Shown here: positions 59,302 to 64,000 of the stretch, piece after piece | Layout: every line of letters begins with the position of its first letter | Numbering within the stretch: position 1 is the first letter of the stretch | From: 'Nostoc azollae' 0708 | GTDB taxonomy: Bacteria > Cyanobacteriota > Cyanobacteriia > Cyanobacteriales > Nostocaceae | DNA length: 64,000 nt | Direction: 5' to 3' | NCBI RefSeq assembly: GCF_000196515.1 | Contig: NC_014248.1 | Span: 1,721,501 to 1,785,500, forward strand | The notes under the pieces: model-generated | The model's database searches: none | Seen by the model: the letters and a program-made list of their open reading frames with translations, nothing else | What the model was told of the DNA's origin: nothing | Program-made: the position numbers and the translations under genes

Positions 59302-59743
59302 AAATTCTGTTTTTCTAGATTTTTCACAAGCTACATAAAGACTTATAACATTTTGCCAAGCTAAAATATAACTGCAACAGGAAGTAAGATTTTCTCGGCA
59401 AAGATTAGACATTGCTGTCAAGATAAAATTTGAAAGATTTATTGCTCTCAATTATCACCTTCAGATTTTAAATCGCAGAGCATCTGAAAATATCTGGATT
59501 TTTGAATTCATTATCTATAATATCGAACCTGAAAGAGTCTTGGAGTTTTAATAGTAAGCTATTACGCAGCTAAATTTAATATTATATTTAGTAGCCTATA
59601 GTCCTTGTAGAAATCTTTTTGGGCAAAAAAAGTAAATGCGTAACAGCTTATAAAGGCTTACTTCTGGGCATCTTCTCTACCTTGAATAACCTTAAAAGTC
59701 ATTTTCACAAGACTTAAACGTCCAGCATGGTTAAAACCACCAT

Positions 59744-59778
59744 AATAAAAGGCGTTGCCAACTTCAATCAGCAACGCC
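59744..59778 (-). terminator. Intrinsic terminator of glgP
   Basis: On the minus strand GGCGTTGC, a 12-base loop, GCAACGCC, then TTTTATT. It starts 18 bases after the glgP stop. A classical rho-independent structure. Confidence 0.88.
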
Positions 59779-59795
59779 TAATTTTAAGGAATTAA

Positions 59796-62360
59796 CTACT
59801 CAGCCCAAGCGATTAACCTGGGTTCATAAGGAGTAGAAAGGTATTGGTTTTGTGGTAAGACTCGCAAAGATAAACCTTGCAAACCAGAGGTGGTGTAAGT
59901 GATATCGGCTGTATAAACACTTAAACCTTGGCTATCCTGTCCTTGATAATCCATCACCACAGGTACAGCGTTAACAATTTCGCCATTAGCATCAATGGAA
60001 CCCTGATATAATTCCACGCGTACATCATCATTTATTAAAGTGGCTAAATCAACCTTAGCTTTCACTGCCACAGTTTGATTAACCTCAATTTCTGAGGCTG
60101 CGGATACATCAATATCTTTGATTTTGATGTTAAACCAGTGTTCACCTAATTTTGCTTTCCACGCCGCTAATTCTTTAGCTGGGCCGTAGTTATCAAGTGT
60201 GAGAGTACGATACCGATCGCTCGCTGGGAAATAAGCCCTCTGTGCATATTCCCGCACCATACGGGCTGTGTTAAAGAAAGGACAATTCAAACGAATTGCA
60301 TCTTTCATTTTATCCACCCATTGACGAGGTAAACCATCCCCATCACGGTGATCATAGAATAGGGGTACAACTTCCTTCTCTAGTAACTCATAGAGAGCGT
60401 TAGCTTCTACCTCATCCTGATAATTAGGATCTTCGTAATTCTCACCATGTCCTATAGCCCAACCAGTGCGGACATAATCAGCTTCATCCCACCAGCCATC
60501 GAGTACGCTTAAATTAGGCAGTCCATTCATAGCTGCCTTCATGCCACTAGTACCAGAAGCTTCACGGGGACGACGGGGAGTATTTAACCAGATATCACAA
60601 CCTGCTACCATCAGACGGGCAATGTGAATATCGTAATTAGGAACAAACACCACCTGTTTTTCCAAGTTTTGTTCGTGGATAAAATGATTGATATCCCGAA
60701 TCAATTCTTTACCGGGAATATCTTTAGGGTGTGCTTTTCCAGCAATTACAAATTGCACCTTGCGGTGTTTATTACCCAATAAAATCCGCTTAATTCTCTC
60801 CAAATCACGCATCCATAAAGTAGCACGTTTGTAGGTAGCAAAACGACGGGCAAAACCAATGGTCAAAACATTGGGATCGAGAACTTCTCGAGCTTGGGCA
60901 ATCTCAGAAGCAGAAGCACCGCGAGCGCGCAAATGCTTCACCAAATGCTCCCGGACATATAGGATCATATCTAATCGGCAGCGTTCGTGATTACGCCATA
61001 ACTCTTCATCAGGAATAGAATCCATCCGTTCCCATAACTGACTATCTGGTGGTGCTGATGACCAGTTGGGTCCAAGATAGCGATCGTACAACTCTTGAGT
61101 TGATTTAGCCACACAACTGCGAGCATGAACACCATTGGTAATTGCCGCAATTGGTACTTCCTCAACTGGTACCTTCTGCCACAAACCCTGGAACATTTGC
61201 CGCGATACCACACCGTGCAATTGTGCCACACCATTAGAAAATGTTGCCATCTTCAGAGCCAGCACCGCCATACTGAAAGGACCAGATAAATCCCCTGTAT
61301 TTTCTCGTCCCAGTCCCAAGAATTGTTCTTTAGGCAAACTAAAGATATCTGCGTAGTAAGCCAGATAATACAAAATCTTATCAGGAGCAAACAAATCAAT
61401 ACCTGCTGGTACAGGAGTGTGGGTAGTAAAAATATTACTAGAAGCCACTACCTGTCTAGCTTGAGCATAACTCAAACCCTCTTCCTGAATCAGAATACGG
61501 ATGCGTTCTAAAGCCGAGAAAGCTGCATGACCTTCATTTATGTGGTAAGCAGTAACCTCATACCCCAAGGCTTTCAACATCTGGACACCACCAATACCCA
61601 GCATAATTTCCTGGTGGATACGCATATCAATATCACCACCATACAACTGATCAGTGATGTCGTGGTCGTAAGCCTTGTTTGGTTCAATGTTGGTGTCCAG
61701 CATATATAGTGGCACTGTTCCCACCTGCACACGCCACACCCTAGCGTATACCTTGCGTCCTGGATAATCTACCGCAATCCGCAGCTCAGAGCCATCAGGA
61801 TTACGCTCCAAATGCAAGGGCATATTATAAAAATCGTTGATGGGGTAGCGTTCCTGTTGCCAACCATCAGCATTAAGATACTGGGCAAAGTAACCTTGTT
61901 GATACAACAAGCCCACACCAACTAGAGGTAATCCCAAATCACTAGCAGATTTGAGGTGATCCCCCGCTAGTACACCTAGACCACCTGAATAAACAGGTAG
62001 ACAATCTACCAGTCCAAACTCAGCAGAAAAATAAGCATAACATTCCTTTTGTTTCTGACCGCGTTGTTTGTGATACCAAGTGCGCTCTTGCAAATAATCC
62101 TCTAATTGACGAGCAGCACGATCCATTTGTGCCAGGAAGCCTTCATCTTCTACAACTTCCAATAACCGCCCTTGGCTAATAGTACCCAGCATTAACACCG
62201 GGTTATGATGGCTAGATTCCCATAAATCAGGGTCTAATCGACGAAATAAGTCTTTACTCTCAACATTCCAATCAAAGTGCAGATTGTATGCTAGTTTCCG
62301 CAGTGGTTCTAGTCTTTGGGGTATGGAAGGAGAAACGTTAAAAGTGCGAATTGGCTGCAT
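59796..62360 (-). CDS. glgP: Alpha-glucan (glycogen) phosphorylase
   Basis: About 854 residues from MQPIRTFNVSPSIPQRL; the ATG six codons earlier (62378) is possible. Phosphorolysis of glycogen to glucose 1-phosphate. N-terminal DUF3417-type region (LEPLRKLAYNLHFDWNVESK) marks the short alpha-glucan phosphorylase family rather than the muscle type. ACYAYFSAEFGL-like start of the GT35 fold (CYAYFSAEFGL), TTHTPVPAGID and the pyridoxal-phosphate lysine region EASGTSGMKAAMNGLPNLSV. Complete and followed by a strong terminator. Confidence 0.95.
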   Translation of the reverse strand: MQPIRTFNVSPSIPQRLEPLRKLAYNLHFDWNVESKDLFRRLDPDLWESSHHNPVLMLGTISQGRLLEVVEDEGFLAQMDRAARQLEDYLQERTWYHKQRGQKQKECYAYFSAEFGLVDCLPVYSGGLGVLAGDHLKSASDLGLPLVGVGLLYQQGYFAQYLNADGWQQERYPINDFYNMPLHLERNPDGSELRIAVDYPGRKVYARVWRVQVGTVPLYMLDTNIEPNKAYDHDITDQLYGGDIDMRIHQEIMLGIGGVQMLKALGYEVTAYHINEGHAAFSALERIRILIQEEGLSYAQARQVVASSNIFTTHTPVPAGIDLFAPDKILYYLAYYADIFSLPKEQFLGLGRENTGDLSGPFSMAVLALKMATFSNGVAQLHGVVSRQMFQGLWQKVPVEEVPIAAITNGVHARSCVAKSTQELYDRYLGPNWSSAPPDSQLWERMDSIPDEELWRNHERCRLDMILYVREHLVKHLRARGASASEIAQAREVLDPNVLTIGFARRFATYKRATLWMRDLERIKRILLGNKHRKVQFVIAGKAHPKDIPGKELIRDINHFIHEQNLEKQVVFVPNYDIHIARLMVAGCDIWLNTPRRPREASGTSGMKAAMNGLPNLSVLDGWWDEADYVRTGWAIGHGENYEDPNYQDEVEANALYELLEKEVVPLFYDHRDGDGLPRQWVDKMKDAIRLNCPFFNTARMVREYAQRAYFPASDRYRTLTLDNYGPAKELAAWKAKLGEHWFNIKIKDIDVSAASEIEVNQTVAVKAKVDLATLINDDVRVELYQGSIDANGEIVNAVPVVMDYQGQDSQGLSVYTADITYTTSGLQGLSLRVLPQNQYLSTPYEPRLIAWAE

Positions 62361-62933
62361 AGTTTGACAAAAGTTCAAATTCAGATATGGTTATTGTTTA
62401 CTGTCTTTACCCAATGTTGCCAATTCTTTATACTAAGTTTGTGAGTTTTTGATGACTTTGTTAAGCATTGAGAATAATTCTCTCACTCTTTGCTAGACTT
62501 TACACCAAAAAAAGTGATCGGTCTATGGGTTTCTTTCACTAATTTCCTACCATGAGTAATCAAGGGAGTACAAAATTTAGTGCTAAAGATATACAAAAAG
62601 AGAATTTTACTAGTGACTAGTGACGGCTATTAGCGCACATTATGATGCTATCTACATCTTTTACTATAAAAAATTTAATTATTTCTTAATATAAAAAATT
62701 TAATTATTTCTTAATAAATTAATTATTATATCTAGTTAGGAAGGAAAAAATTCTGTCATTGCTATTTATATGGGCATAAACAGCTAAAGTTTGTCCAATT
62801 CAACAGTTGAGAAAGCAATTTTCACAACTAACGTTTAGGAGAGGGAGATCAGTGCTTGCGCTATTACACTCAGGCTTGCAAAAATTCACCAAAAATTAAT
62901 ATTATGCTCAAAAACAAATTAAAATGCCATCAA
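62361..62933. other. Intergenic with a 25-bp tandem duplication
   Basis: Contains ATAAAAAATTTAATTATTTC-TTAAT twice head to tail at 62666-62690 and 62691-62715. Should hold the glgP promoter near 62400. No gene seen. Confidence 0.6.
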
Positions 62934-63257
62934 TTATGCACCTACAGAAGGCCGATCATGGGGATTATGTGACATAGTTAGAGCCAGCGCAGCGGCAAAG
63001 GCCATCTCAGCAGCGACTTGATAAGCAAGTTTGATATTTGATGAAGCGTCCTTATGTTTAACAGAACGGTAATTTTTCTGTCCGAGTGACTCTTTTTTGA
63101 CCTCACCTGCCACAATAGAACGGTGTAGAATAATCAAAGCATCTAAGTCTTCTGAGTCATAATTAGTTTGCAGAAGTTTACGGAGCTGGTTTTGTGCCAT
63201 AACGCTCAAATAGCCAGTAGTTAAAGCTTGCTGCACAATTTCTGTAATTGCCATCAT
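62934..63257 (-). CDS. Conserved cyanobacterial small protein
   Basis: 107 residues (second Met one codon later is equally good). TEIVQQALTTGYLSVMAQNQ, LRKLLQTNYDSEDLDALIIL and LAYQVAAEMAFAAALALTMS. The first half matches a short helical protein family common in cyanobacteria (A-L-x-TGYL...E-x-x-L..LL). Function unknown. Intact. Confidence 0.7.
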   Translation of the reverse strand: MMAITEIVQQALTTGYLSVMAQNQLRKLLQTNYDSEDLDALIILHRSIVAGEVKKESLGQKNYRSVKHKDASSNIKLAYQVAAEMAFAAALALTMSHNPHDRPSVGA

Positions 63258-64000
63258 AAGCCAACCCTGTGTGTCAGTTAAAAGGCATATTTTACTCTGT
63301 AAGTTCGTTTTTGTCTTGTAAAATTTTCTAACTAAGAAAACGAACGAATTTGGAAATCTGCCTGTCAGTGGTTAAGCGATTTTCCCAGATGGCCATATCT
63401 AGCAGGAGCGAAGTCATTAGCTGATAGCTGAATGCTTAAGAAAGTATTTATTTTCATGGGTTATAGGATACGGAGTTCATGATGGCTACTTACAGAAATT
63501 AGACATATATGAAAACTTAGCTTATATCAATTGTTACAGATACAAATCCTAGAGAATAGACGGATTTTTTCGAGAAAGTTGTCTATTAAAAATAAAGTAT
63601 GTTATGGTTAAACTAAATTATTAACTATAAGCCGCTAATGTTATTAAAAGCGTGATTTTGTTAGCCTGTAAGTCATTTGTCTGCGACATGATTAGAGCCA
63701 CTTACTCTAGAAATTCGTTGTCAGAAAGCCGTCATAGCTGTCGGGGAAGTCCTTACTTGTTTGCACCTATGGTAAACTTTAATATCATGGCAGAAGTTGG
63801 TGACACTCCACCCTAGTTTTTATACTTAGAAATACTAAATTATCATTCAACAAAAATTACATGGCACGTTAAGTAAAAAGGTGAATATAGTTCTAGAAGA
63901 CCTTAATTACTAAATGTATTTTTGTTGTTACATAGCCTATTGATATCAGTTGGTTGCAAAAGTACCAAAACCGTCTGATAGAAAGTATTTAACGGAAACA
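63258..64000. other. Intergenic, no gene seen
   Basis: 740 bases to the window edge with no reading frame, RNA or repeat I can support. Confidence 0.4.

Overview
The window looks like chromosome from a filamentous, heterocyst-type cyanobacterium (Nostocales). It carries cytochrome b6 and subunit IV genes, a phycobiliprotein lyase, an NblB-like gene, cyanobacterial RibBA, PEP carboxylase and alpha-glucan phosphorylase, many GCGATCGC (HIP1) octamers and heptanucleotide tandem repeats of the STRR type. Roughly half of the recognisable loci are broken by in-frame stops, frameshifts or insertions. That level of decay fits an obligate symbiont with an eroding genome, such as 'Nostoc azollae'; this identification is an inference and was not searched.

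Layout. 0-12.5 kb: intact metabolic genes (ACT-domain malic enzyme, ribBA, an amidase, metH) separated by a broken IS5 element and stacked miniature inverted-repeat elements. 12.5-19 kb: intact glcD, then three long pseudogenes (a glycosidase-like secreted protein, a membrane protein, a PAS/GAF histidine kinase holding a miniature element) and a tRNA-Lys. 19-27 kb: an almost gene-free graveyard of phage- or plasmid-like remnants (including a DUF5131 relic with a 52-bp perfect palindrome) and dead IS66 and ISKra4 transposases. 27-36.5 kb: intact ABC ATPase, TPR and DUF3531 genes, then Nudix and Uma2 relics and a DUF3370 gene split by an IS630 element. 36.8-53 kb: mostly intact core genes: ppc, a DUF1574 protein paired with an MBOAT acyltransferase, an anti-sigma-type kinase, petD/petB with divergent ctpA, a degenerate metallo-beta-lactamase-fold protein and a site-2 protease. 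53-64 kb: cpcS-like lyase, a frameshifted nblB-like gene, a DUF892 protein, more transposase relics, a fasciclin protein, glgP and a small conserved gene.

The surviving genes cover C4 carbon metabolism (malic enzyme, ppc), glycogen use (glgP), photorespiratory glycolate oxidation (glcD), methionine and flavin synthesis, photosynthetic electron transport and D1 maturation. The broken genes are mostly signalling, surface, nutrient-stress and mobile functions.

Most notable are three families of non-coding inverted-repeat elements: a 107-bp family (four copies), a roughly 165-bp family (four copies) and a TATACT-ended family (two copies). Their target-site duplications are readable, one element is nested inside another, and in two places deleting the insertion on paper restores a host reading frame exactly. 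The most interesting possible functional system is the DUF1574/MBOAT pair, whose first protein carries four copies of an undescribed-looking module.
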